Positions 1 to 6,039 of a stretch of DNA of 64,000 bases are shown here, piece after piece. The position numbers and the translations under genes are program-made. The notes beneath the pieces were generated by a model. That model did no database searches. It worked only from the letters and a program-made list of their open reading frames with translations, and had not been told where the DNA came from. Every line of letters begins with the position of its first letter. Position 1 is the stretch's first letter. Location: the NCBI GenBank assembly GCA_043821485.1, contig JBDRCU010000057.1, forward strand, positions 1 to 64,000, in the 5' to 3' direction. This DNA comes from JBDRCU01 sp043821485. Lineage in GTDB: Bacteria; Patescibacteriota; Minisyncoccia; 2-02-FULL-40-12; IGHO2-01-FULL-4-A.

Positions 1-694
1 TTCCTCTCCGGATAATATTTTTTTTGAGATTTCCTTTTTCTAAGATATTGAATACTCTAATATCCATGTTATTTTCTCCTGCTAGAGTCACAGCAGTACT
101 GTCTAGTACGTGCAATTCTTGATCTACAAAATCATGATGATTGATTCGTTTTATAAATTCTGCATCTTCGTGTTCTTTGGGATCCTTATTATATATTCCG
201 TCTACTTTAGTTCCCTTTATTATCATGTCAGCTTCTATCTCGATAGCGCGCAAAACCGCAGCGGAATCAGTTGTGAATCTTGGATTGCCAGTTCCTCCAG
301 CTAGTACTACAACCCTTTTTTTCTCCAAATGTCTCATTACGCGTCGCCTGCGATATGGTTCTGCTATTGTATTTACCTCTACTGCGCTTGCAGTACGCGT
401 GTCTATATTGTATGTGTGTTCAAGAAAGTCCTGTAGAACTATGGCATTGATAACCGTAGTAAGCATTCCTGCGTGATCCCCTACAACAGGAGTAACTCCT
501 AACTCACTGACGAGACGGGAACCGCGTATGAGGTTTCCGCTTCCCATTACGATAGCAATTTCTGTTCCTGTAGAAACTGCCTCGTTTATTTCCTCTGCAA
601 GGAACTTAAGTGCTTCACCATCAAACCCACTTTTATTAACCCCTGACATTGTTTCACCACTAATTTTGAGTAATACTCTTTTTTGTTTAGACAT
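1..694 (-). CDS. pyrH: UMP kinase, C-terminus cut by the window edge
   Basis: Uridylate kinase phosphorylates UMP to UDP in cytoplasmic pyrimidine nucleotide synthesis. The frame begins at the ATG at 694 (MSKQKRVLLKISGE) and stays open for 231 codons to the window edge. Bacterial PyrH is about 235-245 residues, so only the tail is missing. Visible family motifs are the N-terminal KISGE phosphate loop, the GSGNLIRG glycine loop, VVLAGGTGNP, and the C-terminal TLAGENNMDIRVFNI segment of the amino-acid-kinase fold. It is the last gene of a minus-strand run; only 16 nt separate it from the tRNA-Met upstream. Identification is by motif recognition. Confidence 0.93.
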   Translation of the reverse strand, partial: MSKQKRVLLKISGETMSGVNKSGFDGEALKFLAEEINEAVSTGTEIAIVMGSGNLIRGSRLVSELGVTPVVGDHAGMLTTVINAIVLQDFLEHTYNIDTRTASAVEVNTIAEPYRRRRVMRHLEKKRVVVLAGGTGNPRFTTDSAAVLRAIEIEADMIIKGTKVDGIYNKDPKEHEDAEFIKRINHHDFVDQELHVLDSTAVTLAGENNMDIRVFNILEKGNLKKNIIRRG

Positions 695-706
695 GTATTT
701 ATTATA

Positions 707-1471
707 TCAGTAGCAGGGGCGAGACTCGAACTCGCAACCCCCAGTATATGATACTGGTGCTCTAACCAGTTGAGCTACCCTGCCATTACTATCTGCTTTT
801 ATGCTTGATTTTAGTAGGCCATTAAGCAGTCCAAGTATTTTATAGAAGATTTTGGTTCCTTGCAATATCCTGAAATGCAATGTTCCATAATGATCATCAT
901 AGTTTTCGTATACCTTTCTTTGTTTAGATTTTATGAATGTAGTTTTCCTGAATTGTTCGAGGGGCATATTTAGATAATCAGACCAATATTTTTTTACAAT
1001 TTGTTCTCGTTTTGTGTGCATTACATTTATAAATACTGTTGGGGCAATTCTTTCATGAGTGATATCAAAGAACTTCATAAACCATTCTATCATAAATACA
1101 ATAACTCTGGGATCTGAGTTGGTGAAACCAAGTCTGCCTTTTGAGCCTTCGCCTAGATAAAGAGCTAAGCCAGCAACAAAAAATTCATTTTTAGACATTT
1201 TAGACATTTGTTCAATGCCTTCTTTCTCATACTCTTGCATAATTGCTATACGTCTATTTTTCTGTTTCAATGCGCCATTTAATTGGCCACGTCTAATGCC
1301 AGCTTGTTTTCGTGCAAGAAGTCTTTGTATCTGGAGCTCAGTTAGCTCTATATCTCTACACCATTCACTAGTAGTGCTTTTTGAGATTGAGACTAAAAGG
1401 GCTATTTCTTTTATGCTTTTACCTGTGTGTCTTAATTGTCTGGCTTTTATTCTTTCTTGAGATTTCGCCAT
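707..1471 (-). CDS. HTH plus LAGLIDADG-like protein whose ORF reads through the tRNA-Met gene
   Basis: This is a 254-codon ORF. Residues 8-45 look like a helix-turn-helix (GKSIKEIALLVSISKSTTSE). Residues 97-200 contain a single LAGLIDADG-like motif (GLALYLGEG, 101-109) followed by FTNSDP, a pattern of small homing-endonuclease-fold proteins, some of which are regulators. From about residue 230 the ORF enters the tRNA-Met gene on the same strand. The last 25 residues (RVAQLVRAP...CEFESRP) are simply the translated tRNA, so the native stop was probably lost or the tRNA is processed out of the message. A start at 1471 fits the HTH beginning at once. The role as nuclease or regulator is not settled. 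Confidence 0.6.
   Translation of the reverse strand: MAKSQERIKARQLRHTGKSIKEIALLVSISKSTTSEWCRDIELTELQIQRLLARKQAGIRRGQLNGALKQKNRRIAIMQEYEKEGIEQMSKMSKNEFFVAGLALYLGEGSKGRLGFTNSDPRVIVFMIEWFMKFFDITHERIAPTVFINVMHTKREQIVKKYWSDYLNMPLEQFRKTTFIKSKQRKVYENYDDHYGTLHFRILQGTKIFYKILGLLNGLLKSSIKADSNGRVAQLVRAPVSYTGGCEFESRPCY
711..784 (-). tRNA. tRNA-Met (CAU), elongator type
   Basis: A 74-nt cloverleaf. The acceptor GGCAGGG pairs with CCCTGCT (one G-U pair), the discriminator is A, and no CCA is encoded. The anticodon arm CCAGT/ACTGG holds the loop ATCATAT, giving CAU. The T arm is GCGAG-TTCGAGT-CTCGC. The acceptor opens with G and fully pairs, unlike the initiator tRNA at 1597. Elongator Met is the likelier identity, but CAU would also fit an Ile2 tRNA modified to lysidine; sequence alone does not separate them. 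It lies wholly within the ORF at 707-1471. Confidence 0.88.
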
Positions 1472-1596
1472 AGAACCTAAGAGTTATACCTATATTAAAT
1501 TATATGTTAGGTTCGTATATATTACAAGTTAAGAACCTTGAGCTTGATTTTTATTATAAATTCCATTATAGTAAGATTTACAATTGAATATATTAT

Positions 1597-1876
1597 CGCG
1601 GGGTGGAGCAGTCCGGTAGCTCGTTGGGCTCATAAGTAATTGTGACCCATTGTAGTAATACAATGTGGAAAAACTCCCGAAATTGCTGGAAACCCTAATC
1701 TGTTTAAAACAGACGGGCAATCAGCAGCCAAGTCCTGAGAGTAATCGAAGGAAAGGTTCAGAGACTATAATGGGAGGACCCTACTCTTTTGAGGGGTCGT
1801 GGGATAGTCCGAACCTCCGAGTAATCGGAGTAACATTAGAACCCAAAGGTCGTTGGTTCAAATCCAACCCCCGCAA
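1597..1876 (+). tRNA. Initiator tRNA-fMet (CAU) split by a group I intron
   Basis: The exons are 1597-1633 and 1840-1876 (37 nt each), which join to a 74-nt tRNA. Acceptor CGCGGGG faces CCCCGCA, so the first pair is the C1-A72 mismatch that marks bacterial initiator tRNAs. The anticodon stem TTGGG/CCCAA carries three consecutive G-C pairs, also an initiator hallmark. The loop CTCATAA is rebuilt only after removal of the intron, which lies directly after the anticodon. The T arm is GTTGG-TTCAAAT-CCAAC and no CCA is encoded. Functional fMet tRNA therefore depends on splicing. Confidence 0.93.
1634..1839 (+). ncRNA. Group I self-splicing intron in tRNA-fMet
   Basis: A 206-nt ORF-less intron. 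All four core elements occur in order: P (AATTGCTGGAAA, 1681-1692), Q (AATCAGCAGCCAAG, 1719-1732), R (GTTCAGAGACTA, 1756-1767) and S (GATAGTCCGAACC, 1803-1815), with R and S forming P7. The 5' exon end UCAU pairs with an internal GUGA at 1641-1644, placing the conserved U-G wobble at the 5' splice site. The intron ends in G (1839). Small ORF-less group I introns in tRNA anticodon loops are known from cyanobacteria and proteobacteria. This one resembles that class, although the exact subgroup would need a covariance model. Confidence 0.92.
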
Positions 1877-1891
1877 CAAAGCAAATCACCC
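1868..1891 (+). repeat. Direct repeat, left copy (3' end of tRNA-fMet)
   Basis: This copy contains CCCCCGCAACAAA (1868-1880), which is the end of the tRNA T arm, the acceptor strand, the discriminator and CAAA, followed by GC and AAATCACCC. The same 24 nt recurs at 2425-2448 with two mismatches. I read this copy as the left attachment site of a small inserted element. Confidence 0.8.
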
Positions 1892-1915
1892 TTATTTTAT
1901 AGGGGTGATTTTTGT
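1883..1915 (+). terminator. Hairpin terminator after tRNA-fMet, left end of island A
   Basis: AAATCACCC pairs with GGGGTGATTT across a TTATTTTATA loop and is followed by TTTG, an intrinsic terminator for the tRNA. Twenty-nine of its 33 positions match the hairpin at 53737-53769 behind tmRNA, and one of the differences is compensatory (C-G becomes A-T). Confidence 0.8.
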
Positions 1916-1991
1916 AAGGGTATTGATGGTTTGAACTTGTTTGTATCATAAATTGTATCGTGTTATTTTAATTATATTCAAGGAGGCGCAG

Positions 1992-2117
1992 ATGCTCGAG
2001 TTACTCTGGTTTGCTTTCGTCAAGCTTCTTCTTCCAGGAATAATTCTGGGAGCAGTTCTCGGAGCTCTTGTCGTCACATACATCCACCGCAAGCAGTTGC
2101 AGGAGCAGAATGGATGA
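1992..2117 (+). CDS. Short single-pass membrane protein of island A (41 aa)
   Basis: ATG at 1992 follows a perfect AGGAGG (1981-1986) at 5 nt spacing, which decides the start. The product is almost entirely one hydrophobic helix (residues 3-30, rich in Leu, Val, Gly and Ala) followed by a short charged tail (HRKQLQEQNG), so it should sit in the cytoplasmic membrane. Its stop codon overlaps the start of the next gene as ATGGATGA, implying coupled translation. Base composition is richer in G and C than the neighbours outside the island. No family recognised; the arrangement resembles a small anchor or toxin-like peptide, but nothing in the sequence proves a function. Confidence 0.6.
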   Translation: MLELLWFAFVKLLLPGIILGAVLGALVVTYIHRKQLQEQNG

Positions 2118-2260
2118 AAGACGAAGAGAAAAAGAAACGTGAAAAGCTGTATGAAGAGAGGCTTCGAGCGTGGGATGAACGACTTCGTCCTCAGCAGGAG
2201 GCTCTCGAGAGTAGTGAACGACTGACGGCTGAGGATTACGCCGTTGTCATCAACACATAG
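2114..2260 (+). CDS. Highly charged 48-aa protein of island A
   Basis: ATG at 2114 overlaps the TGA of the preceding membrane peptide by 4 nt, the usual sign of translational coupling. The product begins MKDEEKKKREKLYEERLRAW and continues as a strongly charged, heptad-like helix likely to form a coiled coil, then ends in a short hydrophobic stretch before the TAG at 2258-2260. Composition matches the first gene and differs from native genes. No homologue recognised. Together the two look like a membrane peptide plus a soluble helical partner; that pairing is inference from overlap and order only. Confidence 0.5.
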   Translation: MKDEEKKKREKLYEERLRAWDERLRPQQEALESSERLTAEDYAVVINT

Positions 2261-2291
2261 GAGGGTCTGTATAGTACCAAATCATGACCGC

Positions 2292-2347
2292 CGTAAAGAC
2301 CGCCTGAACCTAGAAAGGAGGTAGCGTCAGTACGGGCGGTCTTTACG
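2292..2347 (+). terminator. 13-bp hairpin ending island A, with an SD-like loop
   Basis: CGTAAAGACCGCC (2292-2304) and GGCGGTCTTTACG (2335-2347) are perfect complements, followed by TTTTAT. The 30-nt loop contains AAAGGAGGT, a perfect Shine-Dalgarno sequence with no start codon behind it. It probably terminates the two-gene transcript. Confidence 0.7.
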
Positions 2348-2424
2348 TTTTATACCTATTCTCTAACAAACTCATACCTCCAATAGCCTATATTCTGCAT
2401 TAAACAAGTTCTAAACCTCTCAAT

Positions 2425-2448
2425 CCCCCGCAACAAATTAAATCACCC
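2425..2448 (+). repeat. Direct repeat, right copy (3' end of tRNA-fMet)
   Basis: CCCCCGCAACAAA at 2425-2437 repeats 1868-1880 exactly. After TT in place of GC, AAATCACCC repeats 1883-1891. No tRNA body precedes it, so it is a bare duplicate of the tRNA end, as expected for a right attachment site or a remnant of an earlier tRNA copy. Confidence 0.8.
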
Positions 2449-2519
2449 AAATAGATAGGGAGTATTTCCAAATCCTGAGTTTTTTGTTAGGTTGTTATTA
2501 AGGACCCAGGAGGTCTTGA

Positions 2520-2572
2520 GGGGTCTTGTGTACCCCTGTGTGGGTCGCCAGCGTCAACTGGAGGCCCACACA
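2520..2572. other. Two abutting GC-rich hairpins
   Basis: GGGGT/ACCCC (2520-2524 and 2532-2536) is followed without a gap by TGTGTGGG/CCCACACA (2537-2544 and 2565-2572), whose loop contains a nested CCAG/CTGG stem. This is the only GC-rich patch between the right repeat of island A and the gene at 2616. It may be a small RNA, a terminator or a cassette remnant; no ORF with a plausible start lies in it. Confidence 0.45.
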
Positions 2573-2615
2573 TACATTCTATTATTAAATATTGGTATAA
2601 ATTTAGATATATATT

Positions 2616-3188
2616 ATGCAGGAAAAGCCACCCCAAAGGAAAAGCGATAAAAAAGAGAAGGTACTAAGTGCAGGAGATAAGAAACTATTTCAGGATAAAC
2701 TAGCCATTATAAAGGGTATGGCTGTGCCAGATGTGCCGCCAGGATATGAAATTACATCTGATCAGGAGGAAGTTTTGAAAGGTTGGAATCTCGAGCCACC
2801 GCGTACTAAAGCTCTTGCTAAATCTATGATGGAGTATGTAATGAGCGCTGAAGGCATGAGGGGTAAAGATAGTGGATTGAAAGATGAACGAATTCAAGAC
2901 ATATTGAAACTTCAGGAAGAATATCCGCGAGGGTCTATTGTAGTATGTAAGGAGGGAAAGGAACTCGAACCAGTTGTTGTGCTTGATGTGCTCTGTAGAA
3001 GCCCCAAAAGAAGAAGAGATATTCAACTGTATATGTCTGGTGAAAAGGGAGTTAGATTGAATAATCCAGTTGTTCATTTTGAATTGGTGGTTATGTTTAG
3101 GTCTGATCCTCGAGAACCGAAAATAAAACCAAGATCCTTTTTTAGGATTAGAAAATTAGATCAGGTTTTGGGTTCTGATCAAACGTAA
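2616..3188 (+). CDS. Hypothetical cytoplasmic protein (190 aa)
   Basis: No family recognised. The ATG at 2616 opens a Lys/Glu-rich N-terminus (MQEKPPQRKSDKKEKV). A mixed region follows whose C-terminal half (about residues 105-185) alternates hydrophobic strands and basic turns (GSIVVCKEGKELEPVVVLDV, then VVHFELVVMF), suggesting a small beta-rich domain. There is no signal peptide or membrane segment. Its composition is that of the native genome. A perfect bidirectional terminator follows at 3207-3240, so it is monocistronic and convergent with the minus-strand gene beyond. Confidence 0.6.
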   Translation: MQEKPPQRKSDKKEKVLSAGDKKLFQDKLAIIKGMAVPDVPPGYEITSDQEEVLKGWNLEPPRTKALAKSMMEYVMSAEGMRGKDSGLKDERIQDILKLQEEYPRGSIVVCKEGKELEPVVVLDVLCRSPKRRRDIQLYMSGEKGVRLNNPVVHFELVVMFRSDPREPKIKPRSFFRIRKLDQVLGSDQT

Positions 3189-3206
3189 GTAAATAGATAT
3201 CTGAGT

Positions 3207-3240
3207 AATATAAAACAGCCCTAAAGGGCTGTTTTATATT
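3207..3240. terminator. Bidirectional terminator, 15-bp perfect stem
   Basis: AATATAAAACAGCCC and GGGCTGTTTTATATT flank a TAAA loop. The A and T tracts on both sides serve the convergent genes ending at 3188 and 3252. Confidence 0.9.
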
Positions 3241-3251
3241 GGTCTTATTGG

Positions 3252-4742
3252 TTATTGTGTTGGTGGTTGTTGTGGTGGTACCTGCGGGGGGACTGTAGGA
3301 GGTGCTGGTGGCGGTGATTGAGGAGGCTGTATTTGCTGAGGTGGTATAGTCGGTGGCTGTACTGGAGGTTGTGGCTGTTGTGGCGGCATGCTTGTTGGTG
3401 TACCCGAACCACTACCTCGTTTCATAAGTAGGATGATTACTATGACTATAACGATAACTGCTCCTCCGATGATCAGCCACAGATAGAGAGGTAAGCCAAG
3501 AATTTCTTTTGATAGGCCTGTTTTTTCGTCTGTATCATCTTTGCCATCAATTTCTGCTGTAGGCGTCGGGGAGTTTGTACTTGAAATCGGTTCCCCATAT
3601 TCATCAACGGGTTCTATCTTGAATGACGAATCTTTATGCATCGTTGTATAGTCATTTCCTACAAGGATATACAGAGATGATTCATCTATTTCTAGATAGT
3701 TGGAAAGGCTATAGAATGGCAATTGGTCTCTTCCTTTCATTCTTCCATCTGCATATTGCACAAAGTATTCAGTTTTACTCCATTCGCCAGTTGACGTTAT
3801 TCTTTTTATTTTCTGTCTGTCAGCGATGTGCATTATCATGACTATGCTTGGAGAGGAGCTTTCACTGGCTGGTACGAATGTATCGGTTTTTGCATCGTAT
3901 TTTATATGTTCATCCGTATTTCTAAGCGTTATCTTGTATATTGCGTCTGGTTCCATATTAAATTTGAAATAGTCAAAGTCTCCTTCTCTTTGATGGTGAT
4001 CTAATTGGTATTCACCGACTGTAACTGGCACTGCATCCGTAAAGCCATTGCCTCCCCTGACTCTTGTTTTCTCTATTGACGGATCTGTACTGGATTTATC
4101 TATCCCTTGCTCCGTAGTAATAGCTCCGAGACTTGATTGCAGTGAAGCAGTATCACTAGCATCAAAGTATTTACCACATCCTAAATCAGCTACCCCTTGT
4201 AATTGGCTTCTTGTGGCGGAGTCTACTCCGAGACCCACGACGAAGCTTTTAACATTTATCCCTGCATCACATAGCGCCTTGGCTGCTGTTGCTGGATTGC
4301 CTCCGCATGTCTCAAGGCCATCTGACAGTAGTATTAAAGTATTATCTTCTCCTGGGACAAAGTCATTGGCTGCTTGCTGTAATGCATATGCTGTGGGAGT
4401 ATAGTTGCCTACTGCTTGAATACTATTAACCTTGTTTATCACTGATTGGTGGTTTGTAGTAAATGATTGGAGTAAATCAGTAACAATACATGCTTGTCCT
4501 TTATCTGATTTCGATATATGAGCATAAGCTCTTAATCCTGAATTGATTGATGAATCAAATCCTGAAAGAAGATCATTTACAGCTGCTTTAGCTGCATCTA
4601 TACGTGTTGTTCCTCCAAAACTATCAAGCATTGATCCTGATGCATCAAATACGATTAATACATTTTGATTAGCTGCGTTGGCGGTAGAAGATAATGCAAA
4701 TCCAGCAATAATGATTATCAGAAATATTATTAATTTTTTCAT
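3252..4742 (-). CDS. Surface-anchored von Willebrand factor A domain protein
   Basis: 496 residues. A Sec signal peptide (1-23, MKKLIIFLIIIIAGFALSS) precedes a vWA domain (27-210) with the MIDAS signature DASGS at 33-37 and a later LLSDGLETC strand that supplies the second metal-binding face. A beta-rich region of about 150 residues follows, then a Thr/Pro linker, a membrane helix near residues 415-440 (LYLWLIIGGAVIVIVIVI) and a Pro/Gln-rich tail. Topology implies an exported metal-dependent adhesion domain tethered by its C-terminus. It leads a run of three minus-strand envelope proteins. vWA proteins can bind ligands or act in protein quality control; export argues for adhesion. Confidence 0.85.
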   Translation of the reverse strand: MKKLIIFLIIIIAGFALSSTANAANQNVLIVFDASGSMLDSFGGTTRIDAAKAAVNDLLSGFDSSINSGLRAYAHISKSDKGQACIVTDLLQSFTTNHQSVINKVNSIQAVGNYTPTAYALQQAANDFVPGEDNTLILLSDGLETCGGNPATAAKALCDAGINVKSFVVGLGVDSATRSQLQGVADLGCGKYFDASDTASLQSSLGAITTEQGIDKSSTDPSIEKTRVRGGNGFTDAVPVTVGEYQLDHHQREGDFDYFKFNMEPDAIYKITLRNTDEHIKYDAKTDTFVPASESSSPSIVMIMHIADRQKIKRITSTGEWSKTEYFVQYADGRMKGRDQLPFYSLSNYLEIDESSLYILVGNDYTTMHKDSSFKIEPVDEYGEPISSTNSPTPTAEIDGKDDTDEKTGLSKEILGLPLYLWLIIGGAVIVIVIVIILLMKRGSGSGTPTSMPPQQPQPPVQPPTIPPQQIQPPQSPPPAPPTVPPQVPPQQPPTQ

Positions 4743-4772
4743 AAAGAATGTTAGTTAACTATTGTTGAGTTA

Positions 4773-5234
4773 TTACTGGACTAAAAGACTTCCAACATTT
4801 ACAGCTGATCCGCAGCCAATTGTTATAGTATAAGGGGTACTGTCGGCTTTTGCCTGGACTATTTTAAATCCAAGTCCGGGTATTTGATACGCAAAGCCAT
4901 CCAAGGAAACCCATCTTGCATCCCCTGAACGATTATCAAGCATTATGTTTGTTCCGTTTAGAAGAGACAACCTCCCAGGACTTACCTGACAGTTTGCGTC
5001 AAATTGCAGTCTTGTGCCTGCAAATTGTACGAGTGCTTCCTCATAGGTAAGGCCAGAAGTCTGTGATGAAGGAGCTCGAGGCGTACTAGTCTTAGGGGGA
5101 CTGCTAGGTGTCTCCGTTGGAGTCTCAACTAGAGTATCCTCATCTTCATTTGCTGTTCGCTCCGGACCCATAGCCAGAACTATGATAATTGCAAGAATTA
5201 ATATTATTACAATTACTATAAATGATTTGCTCAT
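4773..5234 (-). CDS. Membrane-anchored protein with small beta domain (153 aa)
   Basis: An N-terminal membrane helix (residues 3-22, very rich in Ile, Val and Leu) acts as an uncleaved anchor. A Thr/Pro/Ser linker (35-65) and a compact domain (66-153) with two Cys residues (in ANCQVS and IGCGSA) follow. The LNGTNIMLDNRSGDARW segment and beta-strand rhythm recall cupredoxin-fold domains, but the canonical copper ligands are absent. It sits between the vWA protein and the cupredoxin-like protein, 30 nt downstream of... the gene order vWA, this gene, cupredoxin suggests related surface functions. The fold assignment is tentative. Confidence 0.6.
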   Translation of the reverse strand: MSKSFIVIVIILILAIIIVLAMGPERTANEDEDTLVETPTETPSSPPKTSTPRAPSSQTSGLTYEEALVQFAGTRLQFDANCQVSPGRLSLLNGTNIMLDNRSGDARWVSLDGFAYQIPGLGFKIVQAKADSTPYTITIGCGSAVNVGSLLVQ

Positions 5235-5304
5235 ATTAAATTACGCCAAAGACGTTTTAGTTATATAGCTATATTTTACAATAGAGTGAAAGATAAAGGA
5301 AATG

Positions 5305-6030
5305 TTATCGAAAGATCGATCCTAATAATAGGTAGTATATCGAAGAAAACAGTGTGCTTGGTATGAGCATCGATTGGTTCTGATTTTGATCGGTTACTAT
5401 TATCGTACCGTTATTAGTTGGATGTAGGTGATCGTGATAATCCCATCTGCCTGCAAATTCAAATTCGAATGTCCATGATTGGCCAGGCTCCATATTAGTA
5501 CATGCATCAAATGTACTCATAAGACAGCCATAACGTCCAGGATATGCATCGTGTGTATAATGAGGATTACTTGCAGGTCTTATTGTCTCAAATGAGTTAT
5601 TTTTAAATTCTATAGAATCTCCTATTTCTATAGTTACTGTATTTGGTGCAAAGCCATAGCTGGTACGTTCGACTATGATTGTTTGAGGTGTTGGTTCTGG
5701 CGTCGGTGTTATGGTTGGCTCTGGTGTTGATTCTGAAGTGGGCGTAGGTTCGTCAGTTGGCTCTGATGTAAGTGTCGGAGTTGGTATTGGTGTTGCTTCC
5801 GGAGTTGGTTCAGGTGCACTGCTTACTGTTTCTGTAGGAGTTGGAATTTGGGTGGCCTGTGGAGGTGTTTGTGCTGGAACTAGTACTGTCTCGACTGGAG
5901 TCTCTATTGGCTCTTCCGTGTTTAGTGTTGGGGTAAGATCATCTCCTGCTAATTTGTCATCCTTTTGCATAAATACGAAAATCAGCGCTATTACTATTAC
6001 AGCAACTACTATTATGATATTTGTTTTCAT
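5305..6030 (-). CDS. Membrane-anchored cupredoxin-like protein
   Basis: 241 residues: an N-terminal anchor (3-20), a long Thr/Pro/Glu spacer (35-115) and a cupredoxin-like domain (about 118-215). The domain shows YGFAPNTVTIEIGDSIEFKN, the usual first strands of plastocyanin-type proteins, candidate copper ligands His157 or His160, Cys169 or Cys177, and His199/His201/His203 in WDYHDHLHP. These would bind copper outside the cell for electron transfer or copper sensing. The exact ligand set cannot be fixed by eye. A TAGAAT box lies 6 nt before the ATG, fitting a leaderless transcript. The C-terminal 20 residues are hydrophobic. Confidence 0.75.
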   Translation of the reverse strand: MKTNIIIVVAVIVIALIFVFMQKDDKLAGDDLTPTLNTEEPIETPVETVLVPAQTPPQATQIPTPTETVSSAPEPTPEATPIPTPTLTSEPTDEPTPTSESTPEPTITPTPEPTPQTIIVERTSYGFAPNTVTIEIGDSIEFKNNSFETIRPASNPHYTHDAYPGRYGCLMSTFDACTNMEPGQSWTFEFEFAGRWDYHDHLHPTNNGTIIVTDQNQNQSMLIPSTLFSSIYYLLLGSIFR

Positions 6031-6039
6031 ACTTCTATT

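Larger units (their letters stand above)
1868..2448 (+). mobile_element. Island A: mini-element inserted at the 3' end of tRNA-fMet
   Basis: This segment of about 557 bp lies between two copies of the tRNA-fMet 3' end (1868-1891 and 2425-2448). It begins with a hairpin nearly identical to the one that starts the insertion behind tmRNA (53737-53769). It carries two short overlapping genes with a strong AGGAGG ribosome binding site and ends with a 13-bp hairpin. The coding part is clearly richer in G and C than the flanks. No integrase is encoded. tRNA 3' ends are classical tyrosine-recombinase targets and the repeats are directly visible; that this is a mobile element is inference. Confidence 0.6.

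Noticed and set aside
1529..1934. Open frames on both strands across the tRNA-fMet intron region
   Set aside because: They translate tRNA exons and ribozyme core; group I structure explains the conservation.
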